From Lactuca virosa (taxonomy: Eukaryota; Streptophyta; Magnoliopsida; Asterales; Asteraceae), in NCBI GenBank assembly GCA_928212115.1, contig CAKMRJ010005412.1, forward strand, positions 246,130,681 through 246,194,680: DNA of 64,000 nucleotides. Reading direction: 5' to 3'. The notes under the pieces are model-generated. The model was not told where the DNA came from, did not search any database, and worked only from the letters and a program-made list of their open reading frames with translations. Positions 48,382 to 60,529 of the stretch are shown one piece after another. Every line of letters begins with the position of its first letter. Position 1 is the stretch's first letter. The position numbers were made by a program, and so were the translations under genes.

Positions 48382-49178
48382 ACTATGCCTATCATAAATC
48401 TCATACATATCCAAGACCTTTACCATCTCAAAATTAACTGAAACGTCGCCACGTAGCAAGTATCCTACAAACCGTTTCGATGTTAATATAGCTATATAAC
48501 GATACTATGCTAGAAAAAAAAAATTGTGAAACCTTTGTTCATTTGGAAAAAAAACTTCGTGTTAAGGTGAATGTTTTTTGAAAAAAAAAATATGTATTAC
48601 CAAAAGTTGGCCAACGAACCTAATAATCTAGCAAAATAGAAAAAATTTAAAAATTTGTAGGCTGTTTTTGGAAGAAAAAATAATAATAATTGATTTATAG
48701 TTAATTCGTAAAGCTGAGTTTTCTTTAAAATTAGCTCAAAATAGAAAGATAGAAGGCAAGTGATGGTGAGCATCGATGGTTCTGGATAGGGGACATATCC
48801 TTTATATTGAACATGGGAGTATCCTCATGCATGGACGCCCATGTATTCCATGTATTTTGCTACAAAAGATATATATTTAAATATGATAAATTTAATTATA
48901 GAATAATCAATAAACTTATAGTTTGATTATAAAGTACAATCATAAGTTTAACGTATAGTTGTTATATAAAACACTGATTTAAATATATTATTTGACACAA
49001 TAAAATCTTGTTTAACCTTGTCTTTTTAATTTGTACGTATGATCTACACCGTTGTTCTAAACAGTTTTTTATGTTAAGGTATAACCTTAATATATCGTCA
49101 TAGCATATGTTACTCTTTTTGATGTTGTTCATATTTACAGAAGCCTAGAACACAATATTCATAAAAACAGGCTCTAGC

Positions 49179-49181
<3 letters not shown>

Positions 49182-49267
<86 letters not shown>
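49182..49267. repeat. TA microsatellite
   Basis: About 86 bp of TA repeats with a single CATA interruption near 49237, followed by T-rich sequence. Confidence 0.95.
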
Positions 49268-49270
<3 letters not shown>

Positions 49271-49639
49271 AGAGTCTTTTTTTATTTTTTATTTTTTATT
49301 TTTTTTTATTTTTTAAATCAAAATGGCGACATCATATCTTCATATATATTATTCTTGACTGGTCAAGGATGCTGTGTGAGTAATAAATAATTCTTGTTTC
49401 TTTCTATTTTACTTCAATTTTAGTTCAATATTATCCTTTAGATAATTTTTAAAATCTCTCGTTTTGATACTTCTATTATTTTTCCAAAAAAATACGATGC
49501 TTGTGATATTTTTCGCCCATTATGTATTTTATAAGCACCAATTATAAAACAAAACGAAGTGCGCGCTTGTATTAAGTAACAGTTGCTTTACGCCTTGTTT
49601 CGAGTTTTTTTGTAAATTCTTTAAAGAAAAGGAAAAGAA

Positions 49640-49900
49640 ATTTTTGACAGAAAGAAAATGAAGTGAATTAAAATATTCATTATTCCGTGTTCCTGGGTTC
49701 GAAGAAAATAAAATGAAAATTTTAAGTTTTTGCGTTCCCGAGTTAGAAGAAAAAGAAAATAAAACTTAAAATTTTCCTTCCCCTCACTTTCTTCCCAAAT
49801 CCGCCCGATTTGGGAGGAAAATTTGGAACGAAAATATGGCTCCAAAATCATTTTCCTCCCCTCACTTTCCTTCCATTAATGAAACTTGGGAACACGATTA
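49640..49900. repeat. Possible foldback or MITE-like element
   Basis: The words CCGTGTTCCTGGGTTCGAAG (near 49686) and, inverted, CTTCCATTAATGAAACTTGGGAACACG (near 49870) form imperfect arms. Between them lies a purine-rich block that is itself partly duplicated (AGAAGAAAATAAAATGAAAA / AGAAAAAGAAAATAAAACTT) and pyrimidine-rich CCCCTCACTTTC words twice. No clean terminal repeats or target duplication were found. Confidence 0.35.
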
Positions 49901-50085
49901 TCCTTCGACACCCTTCACTTTCCCTCCGTATTCTTCCATTTCTCTCCTTAAGTATTAGAGTAAATTAATTGTAATTTTTTTTTTTGTTTTAATCGACATA
50001 ATCGAGGTTCTAAATAACGTTAGACATGACTTGGGGACAATGTCACGCCTCAAACTTTTACGAACAATGATACTTAAGGCGGCAA

Positions 50086-50086
50086 T

Positions 50087-50156
<70 letters not shown>
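50086..50156. repeat. TA microsatellite
   Basis: About 70 bp of TA repeats with one ATTA slip. Confidence 0.95.
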
Positions 50157-50160
<4 letters not shown>

Positions 50161-53100
50161 ATTTTGTTAAAACTTGACGTCAAATACAAGGTTTTGACCC
50201 ATGACGTAACCATGACGAGTAATTTAAAACCTTGGTTATAATACTAAATTTCTATTTAACTATAAGTATAACGTTAATATACATCAAATATTGTATCGTG
50301 AATGAACATGCATTGATGCTTTGGGATTACTGATCCTTGCAGAAATACTCATCAGTATTTATTTATTTATTTATATGCAGAGGTTTGCATATATTTAGAG
50401 TTATTGCACAGTGTGTAGATACATATTCATTTTTCTAATATTCGTACATAATTTATTAATTTAATAAAGATTTTTTTAATTTACTAGCCTATGGATCAGC
50501 GATGTCTAGGATCGAGCATACAGTACTACGAGCATCTTCATGTGTTTATGGATTACTTCAATTCTTATTATAAAATGGATTATCATCTATATGAAATCTT
50601 TGAAATAAAAACTCTATGAATAATTTCATTTTCTAAAATTTTAAATCTAGTATTTTACATATGATAAATACTTCCATTTATATTTGTTTTTTGAAAATTA
50701 AACGACTTCAACCTTGAGATGATCTACCCATTAAAAAAATAGAGTTCTTTTGTTTTACATGAGAGAATATATATAACGAAACAAACGGGCATACCTACGA
50801 TGGTTGTGGTCTTGTGGACTTGCGGTAGAGTTGAAATACTTCTATCATTTGTTATAAGAGTGTAGATATTAACATGGAACATTGTTTAAACTCTATTCTA
50901 TCTCGTATTGCATTCCATTGTATAAGAGTTAAAATTAAAAAAATACGTACCTAAAATACCATGATATATGTGTGTATACATTCTTCTAAAAGTTGTGTCA
51001 CATATATGTGGCTTTGAGTGTACGTAGTACATCTACTTTGTGACTTGGTGTACCCTACGAGCCCAACAAGATAAACGATATTTATTCATTTATCCTAGAA
51101 ATAAATATTTTATTGAAAATATATATACAAGCAAAAGATAAAGACAAGATATCTACATACGTATTTAATGAAAATATAATTTGTTTTCATATATTTTTTA
51201 GGAATCAAACATTTCGATTCATTTTATATTAATTATAATCGGTGTAGTGACTTATGTTTCATATATTTTGTTATTTCTACACAAATAATAGGATTAGAAT
51301 AATTATTAGAAATATAAATTAAAAATCCTCCTATTTATCTTGTTATCCATATAAAATAATGATAAATATCTTAAAATATATTATTAATGTTATCAAAATG
51401 TAACACTTGTCACGGTTAATAAATAGGAAAAGACTATATTCTTTAGTTATTAGAAATTAATTGAACAAATGTATTAAAAGTAGTGTAAAAATTTCAACAA
51501 TTTTACCACAAACTAAATGATATACCCAATATTCTATTCCATCAACATTCTCTGTAAATTTTCCTCCATTTCACTCCCATAATTTTCCTTTGATTCCTTC
51601 ACGGAAATCCATGCAACTTTAGTGCTATATGTGTTTAAAATAATGCTGATATTTTTAATATATGTTATCTTAAAAATACCATATAATTTAAGAGATTTTT
51701 CTAAGAGTTTTATAGCAATTAAAGTTTACTTCTTTATATATACACTACTAGCTAGTACAAATTACTAAATCAGAATATTTCTTTTAAATAGTTGCTTTAA
51801 ATATTTAACCATTAATTAGCTACTGATTATTACGTCAAAGTAAGATATTACAGTTTTTCACGGCCAAAAAACAAGTAAGTGGTGAAAATGTGGTAGACAA
51901 GGAAACGTTAAATTTACGTAGCATTTGCAAGCTCCTAATCCAAAGTACTTCAGTTAGCTTTTATTTAATTCATACCTTATAAAAGCTGGTAGCTATTTTT
52001 GTTAAATAATCTTATATAAATAAAAATTACAACTACCAGTTAATTTTGAAAAAAAAAATCATGTGTGAACAAAAGAAAGAGGAAATAATCAAATTCCTAA
52101 GATATATTTTTGATGATAAAGTCTTGGTTAATTATTATTGTACCAAATAAGAAAATCTAATCGACTTTATTCTTATAACTATCAAAAGAAATACAATAAT
52201 TTTAAAACACGAAATGGTTAGAAATATATAACCAATACTTAAGCTTTTAAGCAAAATTGGTAGGAAAGAAGAAAACAATAATTAAGGTAATATATTATGA
52301 GTGGATAAATGGATATATGGTTTTGGTGAGTTTGGTATGAAAATGGATATTTCAAATATTGCATCGTTTTAACCAAATGAACCACTAAATTTAAGCTTTT
52401 ACCAATCTAAGTTGAGCCCATGTGACGTGTAGTATGGAGACCTGATTTCATCAATTTATATGATTGAAAACATTAATAACTTTATCCAATTCAATTATCC
52501 CTAATATAAACTAAAAGGGGATTTATCGCCAAATTATCACTAATATAAACTAACAAGAAATCAACTGATATAAGCATTTTTTGTGTTTATTTTTTAAAGA
52601 TAACCATTATAAAATCATTTTTGCAATATAACAACCAGTTTTGGAATGGTATTCTCGAGACTATTTCGAACTATGTACCCAGTCCGACCCATTAAATATA
52701 TTCCAGAATGTCCATTTCGGACTACTCCGACATATTTCGGAGTTCAATTCACAAATCGTAGTTTCGAATTTTATTCTTACAAATTTCGGAGAAATAACTG
52801 CAAACTCATTCCGAACACTTCTTCACATATCAGACTAAAGAACCAAAGAGGATATGGAACATGATCTTGATGATCTCGTCATTTTATGGGTAAGTCATTA
52901 AATCCTATACTTTTAGTAGTTTCATTTAGCATCAGCCCAAAAGTAGTTTACTTATTTGTCGTAGTGTAACACCCAACCAATCAAGTATTTCCATTCTTAG
53001 CACAAAGTATTAAATTATTGCAAAAATTGTCCTTACGCCTTGCGTACTTGGGGCATACGCAAGGCTTAAGCCCTTAATGAAGGACACGGGTGTTTGTGAG

Positions 53101-53879
53101 TACGTAGGGCGTACTCAACGGGTACGCAGGGCATACCCGGAAGATATGCAAACCCTAAATACGGGTTTTTGAGCCCTATTTATGCAACTTAACCCTCATA
53201 AATCCCTTCCACGTTTAGCCTCCATCCTCCCAAACAACCCCTTGAAAACCATAATATTCATTTGAGGGTTTTTGAGCTATTGGAGTGTTTTATGTTCATC
53301 TTTGAAGGAAGAAGATCACTGGAGTGCACTTGGAAAGCTTCAAGCATTGTAGATCTAGGATTTGCACCTCTCAAGCAACCTCCGGAAGGTATAAAATTCT
53401 GAACTTGATGAATGCTTCACTAGATCTTGTTAGTTCTTAAGTTTTGTGCATTTTGGTCCCATAATCTTAGTCTAGTTGAGTATGAGCTACTCCAGACTTT
53501 ATGAATAACCTTTTCAGATGTTTTGAGGTGCATGGAGTCATAAAATGTGATCTTAGTCCTTTCCTTTCATCCATGCATGAGTATTGGGGCTTAGAATCTT
53601 GTGATATGTTAGGGTTTTTAGATTTGGGCACTTTCTAGTAATGTAAAGTCATAAAGTTGGAAACTTTATGATTTAAGAGGTCATTTGGGGTTAGATCTGA
53701 GACTTGGATGTAAGGACTTAAAGGAATAAGCACTTAATGAGAATTTGAAAGTTGGCCGAGTAGGTAGGGCGTACCACGGGTGTATGCATGGCGTACTTGT
53801 TTGGACCCCCGTCTTTTGTGTAGGACACTCTCTACGCCACGCGTAGAGATGGAGTACGCAGGAGGTACCCAACTTGGTT

Positions 53880-53935
53880 GAGATTTTGAGTTTTGACTCT
53901 TGAACTTTGACCATGGACTTGACAAGTTTGACTTA
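53880..53935 (+). promoter_or_regulatory. W-box-like cluster in the gypsy-type LTR
   Basis: Four TTGAC cores (TTTGACT, TTTGACC, CTTGACA, TTTGACT) occur within about 50 bp, at the same relative place as the cluster at 41519-41574. Function is inferred only from the WRKY core motif. Confidence 0.4.
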
Positions 53936-54543
53936 AGGGCATTTTGGGAAATTTAAATAGTATTTTGAGATTTGGTCCTTGTTAATTGTATAGGTGGTCT
54001 GTAGATGCAGTATTTTGGAGCAATGGTCTGTTCGGCTATTTTCAAACTGTGAGGTGAGTTTTCCTCACTGTACTTGTGGGTCGAAGGCACCAATGCCGAC
54101 CTACTAGGTTATATATCCTGGTTTATAGAACGTTACTATGTTGTAGTGATCTGTTAGATCGGCATGATTATCTGTATGTTGGTTAAAGTACCATTAGACT
54201 AGTTATCATCTAGTAGGGTGCCCTAGGGGCCGTATAAAGTCATGTAGGATAGCCTGAATTGGATCATCTATCTTTCTTTCATGTTCCTCGTTTGGTTGTG
54301 GCTCTAGAATTGGATCATCTATTTGGGTAGCTACCTCACCTCTGGTTACTTATGGCTATGTATCCAATGGAGATTAGCTGGTAGCGGAGCAATGTGCTGT
54401 GAGATGTCTACTAGGTGGTAGTGAGTTGTATGATTTGTATTTGTCTGTATTATGTGCCTTATTGATCCTTGATTATTTATATGTCGACATAGTATGGTTG
54501 GGTTGAGGTGGTATTGCTTTGTGTTGTACGCCAACAAACGTTG

Positions 54544-54870
54544 GAGCAATCCAAACATAAGCTGAGGGCCGGGAGGGCAATCCCGACTTATGTTCTGGGC
54601 TCGATAGCAATCCAAACATAAGTTGAGGGACGGGAGGGCAATCCAGACTTATGATGTAGGCTCGGGAGCAATACAGACATAAGCTGAGGGCCGGGAGGGC
54701 AATCTAGACTTATGATATAGGCTCGGGGGTAATCCAATCTGATGACTGTGGACCGAGTATGCAGGGCAATCCAATCCGATGACTGTGGAGCCAATATGCA
54801 GGGCAATCCAATCCGATGACTGTGGGCTAGGGGTAATCCAGCCAGATGATTATGGACCCAACATGCACGT
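54544..54870 (+). repeat. Two minisatellites in the gypsy-type LTR
   Basis: First, three units of about 60 bp contain GCAATCCAAACATAAG, CTGAGGGCCGGGAGGGCAAT and GACTTATG (54544-54727). Then about four units of 45-50 bp contain GCAATCCAATCCGATGACTG and ATGCAGG (54728-54870). Related single-copy words occur inverted in each array monomer of E2. Confidence 0.8.
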
Positions 54871-55604
54871 TTATATATGTGACAACCCGTTACTTTCCAG
54901 TTCAACAAAAGTCAAATCCGATGAATAAAATTTCGAGTTTTATTTATTTCGTAAGTCCGTGAGAGTTAGAAAATAATTTAAATTATATAAATAATGTTTA
55001 TATAAATTTTCGGAATCAAAAACACTCGAAAATCAATATCTTTCCCGTCGGAACCGAAAACCCTCGCACCAAAACCATTTTCGGCCGAGAATCCAATTCC
55101 AGCCGAAAACCCAACCGGTATATGTATGTATCCTCGAAAACTTAATCATTTCTCACCTTTTTCACTCGAAAATACTCTCATTTTTCTCCCAAGGATCATC
55201 CAAGAACATTCAAACCTTCAAGAGAAAACCTTCAAATCTTCATATTTTCACCAAGAACACCAAGAACATCCTTCAAATCTTCAAGTGACTAGAAATACCC
55301 AGGACCGAAAACCTGTGTTCGGCCGAAAACCCATTTTCGGCCGAGAACCCTCTTGGAACCGAAAACTCTTTTAACACTTGTGCAATTCTCGGTAATTACC
55401 CTCAACATAAAACAAGTGTTTTATAACACTTTAATTAATGGTTTCGCTAATTTAAATACAATTATGTGTTTAAATATTATTAGGATACCGTTAGTTCTGC
55501 GTACGTCAGCTCGAGGGTCATCTCTACATTTCCACTATCTAGCTACAAACACATACTAAAAGTGAGTTCATACCCCTACATTTTACTGTTTTCAATGTTT
55601 TTAT

Positions 55605-55618
55605 GGGGGGGGGGGGGG
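55605..55618 (+). repeat. Homopolymer G14
   Basis: Fourteen consecutive G in AT-rich sequence. The exact length may be unreliable because homopolymers are error-prone in sequencing. Confidence 0.9.
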
Positions 55619-55824
55619 ATACAAGTAAACACAAGGATTTATGTGTTTTATACAAACGATTTTAAACAGCTTCAAAACCTTTGCAATTGATTCAAACAGA
55701 GAATTCACTATAGTTTACAAAAATATTTATATATTTTAACTCTTTTGTACCATGTCGAGCATAAGGGTGTTTTTCCTTCATACAACTAAATTGCAAAAGT
55801 TTTCAGTACATCACAGAACATACA

Positions 55825-56138
55825 ATTAAACTATAATTGGTATAGTTGAGAACACTACATTACTTTTACTGAGTTCAATATACGAAACAAGAACATTCAT
55901 ACAAACTATAATAGGTATAGTTTGGGGATACATTACACTATTTTACTAGATCAAGAACATTATTCAGAAACTAACATATAAACTATGGTAAATATAGTTT
56001 ATGGAACATTACACTATTTTCCGGATACAAGGAAACATTACAAGGAAACTGGTGGTACCCAGGCTTTTATACAAAGGTTTTCACACGATACACTATTATA
56101 CATACAACTGGTAGTATCCAGGCATTCATACCAAGGTT
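55825..56138 (+). repeat. Degenerate 70-80-bp tandem repeats in E4
   Basis: AAACTATAATTGGTATAGTT is followed by related units near 55896 (AAACTATAATAGGTATAGTT) and 55979 (AAACTATGGTAAATATAGTT), each trailed by GAACATTACACTATTTT-like sequence. A second pair, AACTGGTGGTACCCAGGC and AACTGGTAGTATCCAGGC, follows near 56047 and 56105. Confidence 0.7.
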
Positions 56139-56914
56139 TTTTGGATTAGTGTCTAAGTCCATAACTATAATTGGTATGTACTTGACCCAACTCGGCATGG
56201 TCCATTTGGGTTGCATGGCATCGTAACATTTGGATAGACCGTTTATGAGGAAAAGACATTTTGTGACATATTAATATATTATAAGTTCTAATATATTAAT
56301 ATGAAATCATGTTATTTAATTAGTATTGATCAAGAATTAATTTGGACTTAATTTAGTGATCAAAATGAGACTAATTAAATATATGGGGATTGATTGTGTA
56401 AATCATTTATTCTTATATATGTGGGCTTATGATCCAAGATTCCTTTATGTTGGGTTTAACCCATGTGGTGATCCATGGATACTCCATGGATGTTAAAACC
56501 CATGGAGCATAAGGAATGGGTAAAGTCATGAGTTACATGGTGTAACCCTAATAGCCACACTATATAAGAACCCCTTTAGTTCAAGAAATGGGCACAAGTG
56601 ATACATACTTTGAGGGCTAGCCAATTTGAACATGTCTGTCTTCTTCTCATGGTTATTCCAAGAGTTCATGATGTTGTGTGAACCATTTGAGGTGTCACAC
56701 TTGGGGCACTAGGCTCTCAAGCTTCATGGAGTCAAGCAACAACAACAAGGTATGTATTATATCTATTTTATTATCCTAGTATCAATGTTTTGGTATGCTA
56801 GTTAGGATAATACCTTGGATAATCATATTTGCATGTATAATAGAGAAAACATAGATCCAAGGTATTTAGGGTTGCATGTACACTTAGGAGTGTTAGAATG
56901 CTCAAAACCCAACA
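56139..56914 (+). repeat. 5' LTR of E3
   Basis: It starts TTTTGGATTAGTG, where the 3' LTR has TGTTGGATTAGTG, and ends AACCCAACA. The promoter-type TATATAAG is at 56561-56568. Confidence 0.93.
56561..56568 (+). promoter_or_regulatory. TATA box of the E3 LTR
   Basis: TATATAAG lies after GCCACAC, about 420 bp into the LTR, and is conserved in the 3' LTR (63473-63480). Confidence 0.55.
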
Positions 56915-56915
56915 G

Positions 56916-56927
56916 TGGTATCAGAGC
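56916..56927 (+). other. Primer-binding site of E3
   Basis: TGGTATCAGAGC follows the LTR end AACA by one base, the same initiator-Met-tRNA type as in E2. Confidence 0.88.
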
Positions 56928-57008
56928 CTAGGCTTGTTTTCAATTATACTTGATGCAAATTGCTGAAAAATGCTGAAAAAATCGAATTTCGGGCATTCTG
57001 GGCACTGT

Positions 57009-57091
57009 ACTCGCCGAGTCCACTGATGAACTCGCCGAGTACATGAAGAAAATCATCCTACTCGGCGAGTAGGTTAATACACTCGACGAGT
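57009..57091 (+). repeat. Four ACTCGNCGAGT palindromes in the E3 leader
   Basis: ACTCGCCGAGT (57009-57019, 57030-57040), ACTCGGCGAGT (57060-57070) and ACTCGACGAGT (57081-57091) lie 80-170 bp after the PBS. The same motif fills the gypsy-type solo LTR at 40369-42516. Confidence 0.9.
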
Positions 57092-57394
57092 AGGAGCGCC
57101 AGACATCATATTTTCGAGTTTTTTTGGCTAGAAATGGACTAGGAACATTACCATAAGCTGTTTTTGAACTTATAAACTTGTTTTTGATGTGGTAATGTTC
57201 ATACTAATCCAATTTCAAAGATAATTGTCAATATATTCATGTTTTGTATTAGTTTAGTGATTAGGCTAATTACATGAAAAAGTTTGATTTGAATTATCTT
57301 GTTCTTATGAGTTGCTTAGATTAATAGAAAAGTTAATGGATTATGTGTTTTCAATCCATTTTAATCTAAGAGTTGATTCTAAAATGTGTTTTTG

Positions 57395-57730
57395 TAACTT
57401 GTCCTCAAGTTATATGAAAAGTCACATTTAAGTTTCATAAAACTCATAAAAGTTGGTAATGGTTACAAAAATGAAGAGTCTTGTCCTCAAGTTATGGAGG
57501 TTCAAGAGTCACTTCATTAAGTAATAAAATTTGTAACCTTAATTAATTCCATAAGTTATAAAATAAAGAAAAGTTACATTCTTTTATTAGTTTAAAGTCT
57601 TCCATAACTTGTCCTCAAGTTATGGAACTTGAAGAGTTTTTTAATTAAAACTACTTTAAACATATAAGTCATGGAATTAATTAGTTTTGAATAGTTTCAA
57701 AACTTGCCCTCAAGTTTTGGAATTTGAAAA
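57395..57730 (+). repeat. Four CTTGTCCTCAAG units in the E3 leader
   Basis: CTTGTCCTCAAGTTAT, or close variants, occurs near 57400, 57480, 57608 and 57702, each followed by a GGA..TTGAAGAG-like tail. The core has inverted CTTG/CAAG ends and could form small RNA hairpins. Confidence 0.75.
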
Positions 57731-57839
57731 GTTTCACTTATGAATACTTTAATTCCAAGTTAGCCCTTAGAATTTTAAAAGTTAAAATTCAACCCTTATA
57801 CTATTATTATAATCTTAATTATATAGATATGTATAAGAA

Positions 57840-58640
57840 AAGTCAATCTTACCGTTAGTAGGCCTCATTCACGAAGCCGGTCTATAAGGGGGGTATAAGG
57901 ATACTGCCTATAAAATGGCAGTTTAATGGGTGTCCACTCTCACCCACCGCTTCCTTGACTGGTGGAGGGTCGTTAGCCGAACGGGTAGGACAAAGACTAT
58001 AATTCTCCCTTCATTAAAAGTATTAATGATAAATACTAAGTAACTAAACATTTATAAATTCCCAATTCTTAGTTACTTAGGAAAATGTGAAATTGGTGCT
58101 AGCCCATAAAATTACATTTTGTAGCTTACCAAGTCGTTAGTGGAGCGTGTGTGGTTAACCGGCACACTAACATGGACTAGTAAGAGTGGCAAAGGGTAAC
58201 TTAACTTTATTATAGATCGGTGGAGTGTGTGTGGTTAACCGGCACATCGATTAGGTAATATTGTTGAGGGTACCAAGTCAATTTGTATGGTTATTCACAC
58301 CTTGTTTGTGATCCTCGGCATCCCAGTCACAAACTTGAGAGGGCACAATCGAGATTCAAACATGCCATTGAAAGTTCAATGTATCTCAAAAGATCTAGGA
58401 GTTTCAAATCCAATTAAAACTTAATTATATTTCGTTTTTCATGGTGGAAATTGGTAAATCGTCATTTACCTACCTTCAACTATTTTATAATTTGGATTAC
58501 GGCATCCCTCTTCCAATTATAAATAGGTTGTTGGATCCTAGCCTTAATATTTCATATTGGGTGTTATATTAAGGACTTTAAATCAACTATCTTGAATATC
58601 TCCCAAAAGATGATCTTCCCAAATCTCTTGAAACAAGCTT
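57840..58640 (+). other. E3 leader, non-coding
   Basis: It contains CTCATTCACGAAGCC, CACCCACCGCTTCC and two GTGGAG.GTGTGTGGTTAACC units (near 58141 and 58211), shared with the E2 leader at 37530-38130. No convincing coding sequence is seen. Confidence 0.7.
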
Positions 58641-58649
58641 TCCTAAATG

Positions 58650-59240
58650 AAGATGATGTCCCATGGAAATCATACTTCTTTCACCTCCTCCAATTATTCT
58701 CCCTAATCCACAAGTTCCTGAAAAGTTTAAGGTCACTCAAGCCCTATTGGCAAGCAAAGGTCTATGTGTGATCACATCTTGGAGATGTAGTCAGATATTG
58801 ACAAGCTGGGAGAGTTGGGTGTCAAAGTCTTGAGAAAGTTGGTGACTCAACTATTTTCTAAGTCACATAGTGAGTTCCTTTGGGACTCCTATGAAACAGA
58901 CTATGACAAGACCCTTAATGATCTTATCTATTTGCTAAGATCAACTTCCTAAAACTTTATGGACATTGACAATGATGACATTGGATATCCAGTAAAGCTC
59001 TCTCTTCCCAATGGAAAGGGATCGGCCATAGTCAACTCGGTTGACCAAATGGTAAAGAGAACGGCTAAGTCTGAGATAGTCCCATTATCAATGGTCCATT
59101 GCCAAAGAAAGGGGCATTGGTTGCGAAGCTGCCAAATTTACCTAAGGATATTAAAGTCAATAAGTTATGACTCTACTTCGGGTAAAGTCCACTATCTAAC
59201 TCTGCTAAGTTTCTATTCTGAGATTCTTGATACATGATGT
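58650..59240 (+). pseudogene. gag: E3 gag remnant with zinc knuckle trace
   Basis: Gag traces run through several frames: LLASKGLCV near 58750, DIDKLGELGVKVLRKLVTQL near 58795, and DYDKTLNDLIYLLRS near 58905. The last part, from the ATG at 58959, ends in a CCHC-like knuckle HCQRKGHWLRSC near 59098 whose first Cys is missing. Compared with copia Gag, the reading frame is broken several times and no intact product is possible. Confidence 0.7.
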
Positions 59241-59829
59241 GACTGGGTCACATGTTGATGTTTTAATCAAAGAAAAAGTGAAGAAACTTAAAGAAAGAAT
59301 ATGCTGAATCTGATGGCATAGATGGATTTCTATCGCATAGTTTGAAGATCGGATTCTTGAGCTACTTCTTAAGAGTTATGATATATTGCTTAGGAATAAA
59401 TAACAACAAAGTTTTCATGTGCTTTTGCATTGTAAGGATAGTTTTTCCGCAAAGTTTTAAAATAAAAGAAATTTTTTTTTTGATTTTATTTATTTTAAAA
59501 TATCCTTACAATGGCTTTTGTGAAAAACTGTGTTGCTTATAAGAGTCCATTAAGAGCAAGAGTGGAAATATGAATTTGATTATTTCATTTGTGGTAGTGT
59601 CTAAATTTACCAAATAAGGAAATATTCTCATCACCCAAGTTTCAATTGGACCGAAACTTGGAATCATACAATTTGTAGAGCATGATGAATGAGAACCTTC
59701 AAGCATTGGAAAAATTAAGACTAACTACTTGTTCACATGGATGTGTGAGTCAAGTAAAGGATCAAGTACACATTCTTGTGCACTGATCAAGCCCATCACA
59801 AATAATCATTAAGACTATTCATCATTATT

Positions 59830-60020
59830 TACTAAAATTCAGTAAATATGGTTATACTTACAAGCTTAAGTGTAATTCTGAGACATTGGAAAAGGTTTCA
59901 ATGTATGGCAGAGCGAATAAGAAGAATCAACTTAGGCAGAAAGATAAAAGTTTCTCAAATCTGAAAAGATGGGAGAGTACTTTAGTATCATGTTAGATAA
60001 TCATCTTAATGATTAAGAGA
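59830..60020 (+). pseudogene. pol: E3 integrase core remnant
   Basis: SKYGYTY near 59842 and NSETLEK near 59874 match the integrase core segment that in E2 reads RKYGYIHLIKHKSETFERF. AATCAACTTAGGCAGAAAG and GGGAGAGTACTTTAGTATC downstream keep the NQLGKK and GGEYLS words in shifted frames. Catalytic Asp residues are not preserved in one frame. Confidence 0.65.
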
Positions 60021-60529
60021 CCTTATCATAATTCATCCTCTAAGTGCATTCTGGTAGCTAAGAAGAGGAGCTATGAATTGTTGAAGTGGTTAAATCAAGA
60101 AGATGATTTATACTTCGTTCCAAAAACAATTCTTAGAGTTATACTCTAAGATTGTAACTTGAGTGACATGTCTTAAAGAAGGTTTAAAACACTTGTCAAA
60201 TGTAGGATTAAAAGTTTTCTACTCTTGTACATTTGAAATTGGTAAGTTGTGATGTTTTGGATAAAACAAAGACCAACTAAGGCCAATTGTGTGAAGTGTT
60301 TGTCTTGATTAGAATCCACACTATCTCTTGAATATCTGACAAGAAAGTCTTATATGTCAAGAGGACAGTGGGAGTCTTAAAGGTCTTGAAAGTCTCAAGA
60401 ACTAATCAAGAATAAAACCTGAAGTTCTTCACTAGCACACGACTTGAGGTTTATAACCTATCGTGTTGACATGTCTATGCCTATTCAAGTTGGCTTTGCA
60501 TAGGAGTTCTGAGAGTTCTCAATTGGTTG

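Larger units (their letters stand above)
48382..52964. other. AT-rich intergenic stretch, no gene seen
   Basis: About 4.6 kb of AT-rich sequence, with the two TA microsatellites and the foldback candidate listed separately. Near 50042 the words TGTCACGCCTCAAAC resemble an LTR start of the gypsy type, but no matching end was found. Short open frames here have no recognisable domain. The left edge is the continuation of 6602-7069 across the E2 insertion. Confidence 0.55.
52965..54879 (+). mobile_element. Gypsy-type LTR, truncated at 3' by a later insertion
   Basis: It begins TGTAACACCC like the solo LTR at 40369 (TGTAACGCCC). It has the same internal plan: CpG palindromes early, CTATTTATGC before a leader-like part (near 53180), a TTGAC cluster (53880-53935), then minisatellites (54544-54870). 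Its 3' part is the plus-strand counterpart of the antisense LTR in the E2 array (GACTTATG, CCGGGAGGGCAATCC, GTACGCCAACAAACG, GTCGACATA). No LTR end is seen before TGACAACCCG at 54880, where another element begins. No coding region is attached, so solo LTR or LTR fragment cannot be decided. Confidence 0.7.

Noticed and set aside
50042..50160. Another LTR start (TGTCACGCCTCAAAC)
   Set aside because: No matching end, second copy or target duplication was found in the following sequence.
52641..52864. Two overlapping small open frames of 65-72 codons
   Set aside because: They have no recognisable domain, overlap in different frames and lack support from neighbours; they look like chance frames in AT-rich DNA.
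55126..55559. Open frames of 68-82 codons at the start of E4
   Set aside because: They run through the TTCGGCCGA repeats of an LTR-like region and show no domain.
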